This document shows, piece after piece, positions 24,401 to 33,200 of a stretch of 64,000 nucleotides of DNA. Where the stretch lies: contig NC_044027.1 in the NCBI RefSeq assembly GCF_900496995.4, forward strand, positions 14,222,743 to 14,286,742. The letters run 5' to 3'. Numbering within the stretch: position 1 is the first letter of the stretch; each line of letters begins with the position of its first letter. This DNA comes from Aquila chrysaetos chrysaetos (taxonomy: Eukaryota > Chordata > Aves > Accipitriformes > Accipitridae). A program made the position numbers and the translations under genes. Under the pieces are notes generated by a model. It did no database searches. It saw nothing but the letters and a program-made list of their open reading frames with translations, and was not told the origin of the DNA.

Positions 24401-27400
24401 AGGCTGGTCACTGTTAAGTTTCCCAAACCATAAATCACAAGTGAAATGATACAGATGGGGCCAGTCCCCTGCAGGAACAGATTGAATGACAGTCCCTGCA
24501 GCAGGCTCCCCCATCCCTATAAACTAGCAAACTCCAGAGGCAGTTCTGGTTGGTCTCCCTTACATGCCTGGGCTACTTTTTATGCCTCCTTCAACTGCAC
24601 ACACAATCTTAGTGCTTCCTAGTCTTTAGGGTGTCAGATATATCCTCACAGTGTCTCCAGCCAGTGATTTGGCTATTTTGCAATGAAGATCTGTGCTAGA
24701 GCAAAGACTGAAACGTAGGTTTTTAGTCCCTGTTTAGTACCTGAACCACTGGACTCCTTGGTTTTCCCCCTTGATGAAATATTTAGTCTGGTGCAACCAG
24801 GAGTTTCCTAACAGCCTGGCAGCCTTTCTTTATCTGCACAGCACAAACAGCTATCAAACTTGGGGACCACATGGTAATTGCTCTCCCAATCGGCCTACAC
24901 ACCCTCCTCCCTGTACAGCAGAGATAGCTCATCCCACCTGAAACCTAGGGGAAGGTAGAAGAGGACTTTACCTGAGCTGACCTTGTCGATCCAGAAAATC
25001 CTGCTTAGGTAAAACCACACCTGGGCTGGAGTGGACCACAACTGGCAGGCGATACTCCAGGTAAGCTGTCTTCAGCCACCAGTCTGAGAGCTGGGACGGA
25101 GAAAGGCAACAGGCATGGCATCTGCTGCTGTTTGACCCAAGCCCGGCTGAATGGTCTCAGCATCCTGCCCCCAGTTCTGTCCCACACTTTGCAAACAAAC
25201 TGTTCGGGTTTTATGCTTTGCACATGGAATGGTAGATGGGGAATTGAGCAAGGCAGTGGGGGCTCTTGGTGCAGGGCTTGAGCAGAGGGTTTCCTTCAAC
25301 TTCTTGGGACAGCTGTGTGATGCTAACAGGTTAGAGGCTTCAGCGGCCACAGACAGGGTCAGCGACTCCCTGTTCTGCCATAAATCTGCTCACCCAAGTC
25401 CTGGTGAGGAGCTTGCACAGCTCAGGGAGGTCAGCAGCAGACTGGTCATGAAGGTGATGCCATAAAAACACAGGTGTCAGTGGATGCAACCAGGACATTG
25501 GAGAGGTGTGCGTCAGACCTCCACCCTCCCTAACCAGAGCCTGGGGGCAGAGTCCCAACCTACCCAGTTCTCTGTTTTCTTGGCTCTTCTCTCCAGGCCT
25601 TTCTGCAGCCTCTCCCCGACGCCTCCTGGCTTGCGGAACTCAGCCACCAGCTCCTGCGTGTGGTTCAGCTCCTCCTCGCTGATGATGGGCTGCAGAGCCA
25701 GCAGGTAGCGGTCCAGTGTTTGCTGGAGCGGTGGCACAGGGAGATGGGGCAATGCTTCCTGATGAAGTTGGAATCTGCCTGGGATCTTGCCTAAAGCTGT
25801 CGGCTTCAGCAGGCCGTAGGGCCTGGCCTGCAAAGCACAGAGCAAATGTCGAGACAAAACTTCCCCCTGATGTGCACAAGGTAGCAAATAACCTGGATCT
25901 GGGAGTCTCCATCCCAACCTCTCTGAGGGCACACAGATGTCTCAGCATGGGAGCAGAGCACCCAAAGCGCAAACGCAAGGCGCAGGTCTACTGATAGCAT
26001 GCTAGAGATGGTTGTAGGATATCCAGAAAAGCTGAGAAACTTGATCTCCCAAAATACTGATTCTCAGCTCATCAGAGGAAATGCTGCCAGGATAATGACA
26101 TCTCACTCTCTAGGCACCTTCTAGCTAAGAGTCTCCATGCGTTCAACAAAGTCAAACCCTTCCATCCCATGGTAAGTGGGAAGAAAGTAAGTTGTGAAAG
26201 AAATATTCATCTTATGTACTGTCAGAAACTGTTTCATGACTTCTTACAACAGCATAAGGCTCGAAAGTTAAGCAGAACCCTTATGCTAAATCAGACTGCC
26301 CTTTTGGCTTTGAGGAGGCAGAATTTAGGTGAGTTTGGGGCAGGATTAAAATGCCTCTTCTCTGACTGGCCAGGGATCGTATGTCACCAGCGATGGTCAG
26401 GGAAGGACTGGCTGTGATGTCTAGGCCTTGGAGCAATGCTCCTTTACACTGGTGAACCTCCCAGTTACTGGAGGACCCAGCTATATTAAGAGAACCTCTA
26501 TCCAGTTGTACCAGTATGGGACTGGCCAAATTACAGGAGTCTTTGGAGAGGGAACAGGGAGAGCTGTTCAGGAAATTGTGGGTGATGCCAACAGGCTCCT
26601 GGGATCTGATGGGGTCATGTGGGAATGAAAGCCTTAGAAAGCACTGTACCATTTCCCTGGGCAGAGAAATGAAACAGAGCAAACCCAACTGATAACCAGG
26701 AAATTAACTTGCCAGTTTTATCCCAAAAGAATAACAACATCCTCTTGGGTGAACAGGGTTGGACATCCTTCAGCTTGAAGATGTTTAAATTGTATTCTAA
26801 AGGTTTTCAGTTCCCTCTGCTCCTCCCCCTCTATTGGATCTACTGAATCAGACACTCTCCTACAGGACGCCGGACTTTGCATCGTCAGCGTACTGAGGAT
26901 GCAAAGCCAGTGAGAACATGCCCTTTTATTTCCAAGGCAATGAGAAAATAGCTGTCCCGCCACCTCCTCCCAGCAGTTAAGCACAGAGAAGAAGAAAGAA
27001 CTAAATCTGCAAGGTGACAAAGCCTCTGCGTGGTGCTGAGCCCCCAGAGAAAATGCCCTATGCTCTTTGTAGGACCTGGCAAGAACTATGAGATCGAGGT
27101 TTGGAAAAGGAATGTTAAAAATAAGAGAAAGAGGAATTACTGAAGCATGAAAGAAGAGTGGGGCTGGGAAGAAATGAAGGGTGTTAATCATGGCAGTGTG
27201 GGCATACTGTACCTTCTCTGCTTGCTTCTGCTTCCTATCCATGGCTGGTAGGACAGAAAAGATCGTAAACCTCTCCCTCGGCCTGTCTCGGTTTCCTCTT
27301 CCACCTGACAATGTGCTGCCCGTGCAGGGCGTCACCTCATTAGCGAACTGCCACATGACTGCTCTGATCGGAGGGCTCAAGGCCAGACACAGGCCTGGGA

Positions 27401-29701
27401 GAGGATGGGGTAATCAGACCAACAGGTTGCATCAACTGCCATGAAGGTGTCTTTCTGGGAATTCCCCCCGTGGCCACGGACCGTCAGCCCAGCATTGCCC
27501 AGTCGGTGCTTGCTGATCAATACTGTGTGGGCAGAGTCTCTCTCCGATCAATAGCTCTGGGCCTCCAGCCATGGCAGAAGTGAAGGTGCTGGGGACGTCG
27601 TTCTCTCAGCCTTTGCCTGGACCATGAAACTACAGCGGCCATTGTGAGAGAAGCCTGAACATCAGGCAGGGGAGACTCCAATTTACACCCTGGAAGCAGG
27701 TGACACTGTGGGCTGTCACCAGATGGGACAAGCTGCAGGGAGGACTTATGCGGGTGATGGGGAATTTAGTCCCTTTGCTCAGGCAAAGGTGGCCAGAGGG
27801 TGTCAGATGAGGACAGCTCTCCAGTAGGAGCTGGACAGTGACCCAGCATCACTGTAGGTGATGGCAGGATTAATTGGAGATGGGAGAAAATTCAGTTTGG
27901 GGCTAAAGACAGTATCCTAACTGCCCTCATGCTCCACATGTGTGCGGTCATTATTGCAAGCTGAGACTTTGGGGAGTTCTGGGTTGTCAACCCTTAAAAA
28001 AAAAAAAAAAGTTATCTCCAAAGCAGGGCAACAGCAGAACTGTGCAGTCACGAGGAAAATCACCCCCTCCTTGATGTCAGTCTAATAGATTGAGGGGCAG
28101 ACAAGCATAGTCTTCTACATAGCTAAGATCAAGTATGATGATTCCAAATGGTTTCAGATTTTCCCTGGGGTAACAGTGAAAATCCCAAACCAAATTAATT
28201 GAAAACACTGCATGTTAAAATGTGGAGCGGATTTGTATCTTTCCTCTTTTATGTCCTCTGCTTGTTTGGTTTGAGGTCAAACTCAAGTGTTTGGTGGGAG
28301 GACGAATAGCGATCACAGCTGAACAGAGGCGGCAGCTGGCAGCAAGTAGAGCAAACAATCCACCTTTCCCCACAAGCAACAGGGAAAACGAACACCAACG
28401 GAGAGCGGGGCATGCAGACATGGCCAGCTTGTGGGCTGGCATTGCTCCTGAGCCACGTTCCAACACAGCAGATGACCTTTTCCAGAGCCTGCAAAGCTGG
28501 TGGGAAATCTACCTGTAGCCTGGGGCTGGGCACAGGAGGAATTTCAGAGCAGTGTCTGATTCCCCGCACGGCCACAACATTTAGGATCAGCCGACAGAGG
28601 TTTGTCTTTTTCTTTTATTTTTAAATTAGAAGCTGCAGAACCCCTCAAGCTCAGAGACAACCAGCCCTGCCTGGCCTCTCAGAAAGTGTCTCCGGGAGTG
28701 AATCCATCATGTCATCCCGCTCTGCCTCCTCCTCTCCGTGATCCGTCAGTATCTTGCAATAAACAGTTGCTAAGACCAGGCGCGGGGCTGACAGCTCTGC
28801 TGCGTATGTAGCCTTCCCCCTGCTCGCAGTGAAAGGCACATTTTAAAGGCAAAGCCTGCAGCTACAGACAGCTGCTTCTTGGGCTTCCCTCGCTCCTGAC
28901 CAGCCATGGCCAGCATCCACCTTCCCTGCTGTCGTCCAGCCCCAAGCCCTCCATCTCTGACAGCTCTGGTGAACGTTCCAGCACGCAGTGCTCCCTCAAG
29001 GCACGTGAAGAAACCAAGCCGGCTTGGAAGATGAACTTCAGCAGCATCCCTCCCCGTCACCCCGGGATAAGCAGCGCTCTCACGGCTCCCCACCGGTGCC
29101 GAAGCCCTTTCCAGCCCTCCTCACAACCGGGATCCTCGTCCGAGAGAAACGCACGCCTGCAGTGCGCCTTAATCACCGTCCTTATGGCCCTAACGAAGGC
29201 AGCCGTGCTTCTCCTCCGGGGTTGGGGAGCGGTGCCGGACCCCGACAGCAACAACGCCACGGAACCGGGTCAGGGTGGCCCTTCGTGCTGGAGCTTTGCG
29301 GAGCCATCTCCCCCCCCCCCGCCCCTTCTAAACTCCTCCCGGCAGCTCGAACCGGCGGACTGGGGCTGGCGGAGGCCTCCCCCGGCGGCACGGCCGTGGC
29401 GCAGGCCCCCGCCCCGGCCGCTGCTGACCGCCGGCGGTTCCTGCCCCTTATCGAGGCCCGGGGATGGCCGGGGGCCGTGTGCCGCCTGCCCGGCACGGCG
29501 AAAGCCCCCGGGGCCACCCGGTCACCGCCAGCCCCTTCCCTCCCGGTCCGCTGTCGCGGGTGGCGCGGCCCGGCCGACATCTCACCCCCCCCCCCCCCCC
29601 GCCGCGTCCCGGACAGGCTGGAGCCCCCCCCCTCCCACCACCCGGTGTCCCCTCGGAGCGCGGCTGGCACTTACCACAGCCCTCGTCACGAAGGCCAGCA
29701 T
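15233..29701 (-). CDS. CRAT: Carnitine O-acetyltransferase, complete, 14 coding exons
   Basis: CRAT transfers acetyl and short acyl groups between CoA and carnitine in mitochondria and peroxisomes, buffering the acetyl-CoA pool. Exons in transcript order: 29701-29675, 25827-25564, 25090-24972, 22768-22715, 21672-21507, 20918-20744, 20253-20075, 19019-18919, 18463-18344, 17826-17704, 17351-17216, 16732-16670, 16142-16005 and 15448-15233. They join without a frame break to 626 codons, the human length. By human numbering the key residues are all present: catalytic His343 ([10 protein letters not shown]), CoA-site Lys419 and Lys423, carnitine-site Tyr452, Thr465 and Arg518, the STS motif 552-554, and chain-length residue Met564. 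Residue 565 is Cys, where I recall Phe in human. The start ATG has G at -3 and opens a short basic mitochondrial-type leader. The C-terminus is SKL, a perfect peroxisomal PTS1. Confidence 0.98.
15792..15811 (+). repeat. T20 homopolymer
   Basis: A run of 20 T in CRAT intron 13 (an A-run on the coding strand). Confidence 0.9.
16005..16142 (-). CDS. CRAT: CRAT exon 13, Arg518 and STS motif
   Basis: Encodes residues 510-555: [20 protein letters not shown], with Arg518 of the carnitine site, and the terminal NLSTSQ with the STS motif that lines the active site. The acceptor is CCTTACAG and the donor is GTAGGA. Confidence 0.96.
16670..16732 (-). CDS. CRAT: CRAT exon 12
   Basis: Encodes residues 489-509, [20 protein letters not shown] then Met. 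The acceptor is TTCTCAG and the donor is GTGAGT; the exon is in phase 0 at both ends. Confidence 0.95.
17216..17351 (-). CDS. CRAT: CRAT exon 11, carnitine site
   Basis: Encodes residues 444-488. [19 protein letters not shown] includes Tyr452 and Thr465, which bind the carnitine carboxylate. The exon ends in a less conserved loop (SMDSPEKS). The acceptor is CTTCCAG and the donor is GTGAGG. Confidence 0.95.
17704..17826 (-). CDS. CRAT: CRAT exon 10, CoA-site lysines
   Basis: Encodes residues 403-442. [19 protein letters not shown] carries Lys419 and Lys423, which contact the CoA phosphates, and the conserved SPDAF motif. The acceptor is CTTTGCAG and the donor is GTAAGA. Confidence 0.96.
18344..18463 (-). 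CDS. CRAT: CRAT exon 9
   Basis: Encodes residues 363-401, [19 protein letters not shown] through EKAKQNLN. The acceptor is CTATGCAG and the donor is GTAAGT. Ile402 is split. Confidence 0.96.
18919..19019 (-). CDS. CRAT: CRAT exon 8, catalytic histidine
   Basis: Encodes residues 329-361 and contains the general-base His343 in [15 protein letters not shown]. Thr362 is split. The acceptor is CTCTCATAG and the donor is GTGAGT. Confidence 0.96.
20075..20253 (-). CDS. CRAT: CRAT exon 7
   Basis: Encodes residues 270-328, including [33 protein letters not shown] and TLQ. The acceptor is CTCTCCCAG and the donor is GTAAGT. Confidence 0.96.
20744..20918 (-). CDS. CRAT: CRAT exon 6
   Basis: Encodes residues 211-268, [11 protein letters not shown] through [12 protein letters not shown], with Asp269 split. 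The acceptor is CACCTTCAG. The donor GTCTGT is weak compared with the other CRAT donors. Confidence 0.95.
21507..21672 (-). CDS. CRAT: CRAT exon 5
   Basis: Encodes residues 156-210, including [20 protein letters not shown] and ending ITVVHNFQ. The acceptor is CTCTCTAG and the donor is GTATGG. Confidence 0.96.
22715..22768 (-). CDS. CRAT: CRAT exon 4 (54-base mini exon)
   Basis: Encodes residues 138-154, [17 protein letters not shown], with Arg137 and Asn155 split at its edges. The acceptor is TTTTTCCAG and the donor is GTGAGT. Met152 here is the first methionine after the initiator. Confidence 0.94.
24972..25090 (-). CDS. CRAT: CRAT exon 3
   Basis: Encodes residues 98-136 from [17 protein letters not shown] to DRQGQL, with Arg137 split across the intron. 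The acceptor is GTCCCAG and the donor is GTAAAG. Confidence 0.96.
25564..25827 (-). CDS. CRAT: CRAT exon 2, N-terminal acyltransferase signature
   Basis: Encodes residues 10-97. It has the leader remainder ([14 protein letters not shown]), the choline/carnitine acyltransferase signature around [17 protein letters not shown], and the helix ending KKTENW. There is no Met anywhere in this exon; human has one at residue 22 (here Gly). The acceptor is TTTGCAG and the donor is GTAGGT. Confidence 0.96.
25828..29674 (-). other. CRAT: CRAT intron 1 (3.8 kb)
   Basis: This is the longest CRAT intron. Its first several hundred bases are GC-rich and belong to the CpG island; the rest is ordinary. It has an A15 tract at 27996-28010. 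A long minus open frame at 26718-27380 has no domain or codon pattern that I trust. In the frame of exon 2, the intron is open only back to a TGA at 25944-25942 and contains no ATG, so reading through cannot supply an alternative start. Confidence 0.6.
29585..29632 (-). repeat. G-run cluster just after CRAT exon 1
   Basis: On the CRAT sense strand there are runs of 9 G (29632-29624) and 16 G (29600-29585), starting about 40 bases into intron 1. Such runs can form G-quadruplexes or promote R-loops next to a promoter. Confidence 0.75.
29675..29701 (-). CDS. CRAT: CRAT exon 1 coding part (mitochondrial leader)
   Basis: Encodes MLAFVTRAV; the human exon encodes a similar nine residues. The ATG (29701-29699) is preceded by GAGCC, giving G at -3. 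The donor is GTAAGT. The exon lies in the CpG island, and the intron behind it has runs of 9 and 16 G on the transcribed-sense strand. Confidence 0.92.
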
Positions 29702-29786
29702 GGCTCCGCGCCCGCCCGCGGCCCCGGCCGCCGCCCGCCGCAAGGACACCGGCGACACCGGCCGCCGCCGCCGCCGCCCCGCTCGG

Positions 29787-29800
29787 CCGCCAGGGGGCGG
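29787..29800 (+). promoter_or_regulatory. CTCF-like site
   Basis: CCGCCAGGGGGCGG matches the CTCF core CCASYAGRKGGCRS at 13 of 14 positions. It lies between the CRAT start and the YY1-like sites. It also contains a GC box, so an SP-family factor is an alternative reader. Confidence 0.45.
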
Positions 29801-29809
29801 GGCCGTCCC

Positions 29810-29821
29810 GCCGCCATCTTG
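29810..29821 (-). promoter_or_regulatory. YY1/TISU element facing CRAT, copy 1
   Basis: On the minus strand this reads CAAGATGGCGGC, a perfect match to the TISU consensus SAASATGGCGGC and to the YY1 core. Such elements usually sit at or just after the transcription start of TATA-less genes. It lies 109-120 bases upstream of the CRAT ATG. Confidence 0.6.
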
Positions 29822-29839
29822 GAGCGGGGCGAAGCCCGC

Positions 29840-29851
29840 GCCGCCATCTTG
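29840..29851 (-). promoter_or_regulatory. YY1/TISU element facing CRAT, copy 2
   Basis: This is a second identical CAAGATGGCGGC, exactly 30 bases upstream of the first. The spacing keeps both ATGs in one frame and suggests a local duplication, although the sequence between them is not otherwise repeated. Confidence 0.6.
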
Positions 29852-30039
29852 GGGAAGGGCAGGGTCCCGCTGGGAGGGGAGGGAGCGCCGCTGCCGGTGT
29901 CGGAGTGGGGATGCGGCTCCTCTATCAGCTGCTTTCTCCGGGACTTGGTGAGAAGAGTCCTCCTGCTCGCCGAGGCGCGCCTCCTCTCCCCTCTCCTCCC
30001 CGCACACCCACTCCTCGCGGCGCCGCGGCGCCCCGCACA

Positions 30040-30051
30040 AATATGGCCGCC
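30040..30051 (+). promoter_or_regulatory. YY1-like element facing PTPA, copy 1
   Basis: AATATGGCCGCC, preceded by GCACA. It is a degenerate form of the AANATGGCSGCC element and the first of three on the PTPA side. Confidence 0.4.
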
Positions 30052-30090
30052 CCGCGGTCCTGTGTGGGCAGAGGCGGCCGTGCCCTGCAC

Positions 30091-30102
30091 AAACATGGCG
30101 GC
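30091..30102 (+). promoter_or_regulatory. YY1-like element facing PTPA, copy 2
   Basis: AAACATGGCGGC, preceded by CCCTGCAC. It contains an ATG followed two codons later by TAG (30104-30106), a minimal upstream ORF. Confidence 0.5.
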
Positions 30103-30185
30103 GTAGGCCACGACGGTGGCCGGGAGCGGCCACGCCTCCTACTGACAGCTCCGGGAGCGACAGGCCCGGGCGGCGTGCCCTGCTC

Positions 30186-30198
30186 AAAGATGGCCGCC
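30186..30198 (+). promoter_or_regulatory. YY1-like element facing PTPA, copy 3
   Basis: AAAGATGGCCGCC, preceded by GCCCTGCTC, the same flank as copy 2 (GCCCTGCAC). The shared flank suggests copies 2 and 3 derive from one duplication. Its ATG opens the upstream ORF at 30190-30225. Confidence 0.5.
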
Positions 30199-30225
30199 GG
30201 CGGCTTCGGCGTTGTCCGGAGGTGA
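30190..30225 (+). other. Upstream ORF before PTPA (11 codons)
   Basis: An ATG with A at -3 and G at +4 opens an 11-codon frame ending TGA at 30223-30225, 41 bases before the PTPA ATG and out of frame with it. It would act as a regulatory upstream ORF if transcripts start before 30190; otherwise the element is only a promoter site. Confidence 0.4.
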
Positions 30226-30266
30226 GAGGTGAGGGGTGGCAGCGGCGGTGGCCGGGCTCCGGGAAG

Positions 30267-30291
30267 ATGGCAGAGAGCGAACGGCGGGCAG
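30267..30291 (+). CDS. PTPA: PTPA exon 1 coding part
   Basis: Encodes MAESERRA and the first base of Gly9. The context GAAGATGGC matches the first nine positions of the TISU consensus. The donor is GTGAGG. Confidence 0.92.
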
Positions 30292-33200
30292 GTGAGGGGC
30301 GGCGGGGGCAGCTCCGGGGCTTTCTGGGCTGGGGGCTGCGCTCGGGGCCCTTGAGGGGTGTTCTTCGGGGCCGGGATGCCGGGCCCAGGGTGTACGGGGT
30401 GGGTGTGTGGTGGGCCTCATGCTGCACGGGGGTCCTTGGCCCGGGGGCGCCGGGCCCCAGGCTGCGGCGCGGTGGCGGCAGCGAGCGCCCGGGCCTGTGG
30501 TGGAGGGAGGTGGGAAGAGGCTTTGCTGAGGTTACGAAGGGGCCCTGGAGCCCCCTGACCCTCGGCCGGGTGGGGTGGGGTGGGGAGACCCGGCACCGGC
30601 GGCCGCCCGGCCCCGCTCCGGGCTGAGGCCTGCTGGGCCGTAAGCTGCCGGTACGGTTAGGGCCCGATCCCCCCGAGAGGGAGAGGGCTGGGCTGGTGCT
30701 CCCTGAGGGATCTGCACCCCACGGCAGGGATCGGGGACGGGGCGGGGGGGGACCTCTGTCCTGTGAGGGCTGACGAGGGTGTGCGTGTCCGTCCTGCGCA
30801 TCCCAGGGGCAAGGTGGTCGGGATTTAGGCTGCTGGAGCAGCTGGAGTTGGGGCTCCCTGTCATCTGTAGCCCGTGTTTTGGGACTCCGTTTCCCGTTGC
30901 TGAGATGGGTGATGTTTGCCGGTGTAGAAGGTCCGTCTCATGGCTGTGTTTGATTCCCCCTCCCCACACCACGAGAGTAAGACTAAAAGTGTCTCCTTTG
31001 TCCAAGTTGCTTTTCATCATAAAACTAACCCCTCATGCTCCTGTCTCCATCGCATCCTTGGTTTTGGACTTTTGCGTGTGTGTTTGTTTTGTAATATTGT
31101 AACCCCTGCAGCCCTCAGTGTGTTTCCTTCCTTGAGTATCTATGGTCTCGTCCCCGAGAGGAAATGCACAAAGTGTGTGTCAGAAGAAGTGATGGTTGAG
31201 AAGCAAACACAAAGACATGAAATGAGTTCTGTTATGAGACAGGTTGGGCTAATACCTGGATTCCCCAGTGCCAGACAGTGCCCTGGTCACATATCTGGTC
31301 TTTATGTATCACCGGTATTAATGGACAAGTCAGTGTTTGCCTTTTTACACCACTGCTCTGGAGTTTTTCATTGTTTTCATGTTATAAGCTCTTTTAAAAT
31401 AAGAGCTCCATCATTATGATGCTAGTCATTGTGAGTTGTGTGCTGAATTTTCAGAAGAGGCACACGTGTCTTTCATTTAAATTCCTCTTGTGTAGTTCCT
31501 CTCGCCCTTGTACCTGGAAGTTTTACTGTAACTTACGTGTTGGAATGAACCAAATGCTGTAACACCCTAGGCAGTTGATGAGACTGCATTTGTTCTGTAG
31601 ATGTGGAACTTGAAAGGCAGAGAAGTTAAATGACTTTCTAAGGTTATGTGACAAGTCTGCAGCAGACTCTGCGTGGTTCCTGGGACTTTGGATTTCTTTT
31701 TCCCTGATCTGCCTGCTAGACAGCACAGGTCTGTTGCAGAAAAGGCTGCTGACACTTCTGGCTAGTATTTTCTATGTAAATGCAGCTAATGATATTTTAA
31801 GGAGTTGGAGTTTGGTGATGTATGTTAGGGAGCCAGTGCCTGAGCTTGCTATAGTGTGGAGAGCAGTCGCTGAAGTGTTGCCAGGATGGCTGGTGCTGAA
31901 CAAATGCCTTCAGATTTTCTAGAATTAAAAAGATGAACTGGGTGACTCTAACAGAATTCGTAAATTCACATTAGCAGTGGTGTGCTGCACTACCTTCTTG
32001 CTATTAAAAGTTGCACTTGTAGGGGCACAACGCAAATTACCTCTAACCTCATGGAGTGTTTCTGGCTCTGCAGTGTCCTATTGTGGGGCTGCCAGCTGAG
32101 AGCAGAACTCTGGAGAGTGTGGGGTGGGGGTCACCCTTACAGCAGGATTGGGTCCTTCGTTCAGATGCTGGGGAAAAGAGCCCCTCTAATGTGTTAACAA
32201 CTTGCATTTGCATTAAATATTACATCCTGGGCTCTGAGAGAGCTTTAAAATTAAATGATCTTCATAGCTTCCACCTGGAAGAGGCTGTGTCCCAGTATCC
32301 TCCAAGCCCCTGTGCTGCCTGGACCAGGGGCTGTGGCTCTGGACTGCCATCTATTGAATTGCTCCAGCTTTGTCTTTGTAGGAGTTGTCCTTTTTAGAGG
32401 AATGCAGTTCAGGTGTAACACCCTAAAAACAAGGCACAGTTAGTTTGTTAGGAGAGCTCAGTGCTTCAGCATGACCTAAGGCTTGTCTTCACTAGACAGA
32501 AATAATTAAAGTAGCTGGATGTTGTCTTTGTTATCTCCTGCACCAGCCTCTCTGTCCAGATGGAAAATGCGTTTTAAGTTGTGAAAACAAATGTAATGCC
32601 ACTTTCTGAAGCCTTGCAGTGTCCTTAGGAGTATATTTTCTGGGGATCGGGAGGATATTGTTTGGTGAGGAGGACTTGGTGAGATAACAGTGCAAGCTGG
32701 GATGGATTTGTTTGCTTTCTGTCTCTGGAGAAATGAATGTTGATTTCTAAGAAAGGAAGGTAGATGATTTCTTCTTCTTCACTGCTTCTATTTTACCACT
32801 TTTTTGCATCTCCCAGGCACCTCTGAGGAGGTGGCTCCTCCCCTCCAGCAGAGCTTCATGATCCCTAAAAAGGAGATAAACATGGTTTCTGACATGGCCA
32901 AGTGGAAGCGCTCTCAGGTATGGCTCGGGGGTCAGGGAAAACTGGTAAGTGCTTATGCTGTTTCAGTGGCAGCCAGGTCTGGTCTGGGAACAGCCACAAG
33001 GTAAAGCAGGTTTGGGCAAGTAATGGAAAATTAATTGATTTGTGTTTTAAAGCAGAAGAGTCACTGCCTGTTTGTAGGAAAATTACTTGGCAATGAGATG
33101 TGGGGTCTAGCAGCCAAATGCTCCAACAAAGGAGTGAGCCAGGAAGAGCCCAGAGGTTGAAGGAGACCAGAGATGCTTAAAAATTATTACTGCTCCCTCC

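Larger units (their letters stand above)
29686..29847 (-). other. Upstream ORF overlapping the CRAT start codon
   Basis: Two ATGs (29847-29845 and 29817-29815), each in a perfect CAAGATGGCGGC context, share a frame that runs past the CRAT ATG out of frame and ends at 29686. If CRAT transcripts began upstream of 29817, this frame would compete with CRAT translation. The simplest reading is that transcription starts downstream of these ATGs, giving a 5' UTR of roughly 115 bases or less. Confidence 0.45.
29050..30700. promoter_or_regulatory. CpG-island bidirectional promoter of CRAT and PTPA
   Basis: A GC-rich, CpG-dense block spans both start codons, which are divergent and 565 bases apart. 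It holds repeated GCC units (29757-29777), several GGGGCGG-type GC boxes, YY1-like sites in both directions and a CTCF-like site, and no TATA box that I can see. This is the usual form of a shared housekeeping promoter. The island limits are by eye. Confidence 0.85.

Noticed and set aside
26718-27380. 220-codon minus open frame in CRAT intron 1
   Set aside because: No recognisable domain, no supporting splice context, and it lies wholly within an intron between well-defined exons.
29024-30106. 360-codon open frame on the plus strand across the CpG island
   Set aside because: It runs antisense over CRAT exon 1, is dominated by Pro, Arg, Ala and Gly as expected of random GC-rich DNA, and has no domain.
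29582-30427. 281-codon minus open frame through the promoter
   Set aside because: It only reads into CRAT exon 1 from promoter sequence; the true CRAT start is the ATG at 29701-29699, and the upstream part is low-complexity composition.
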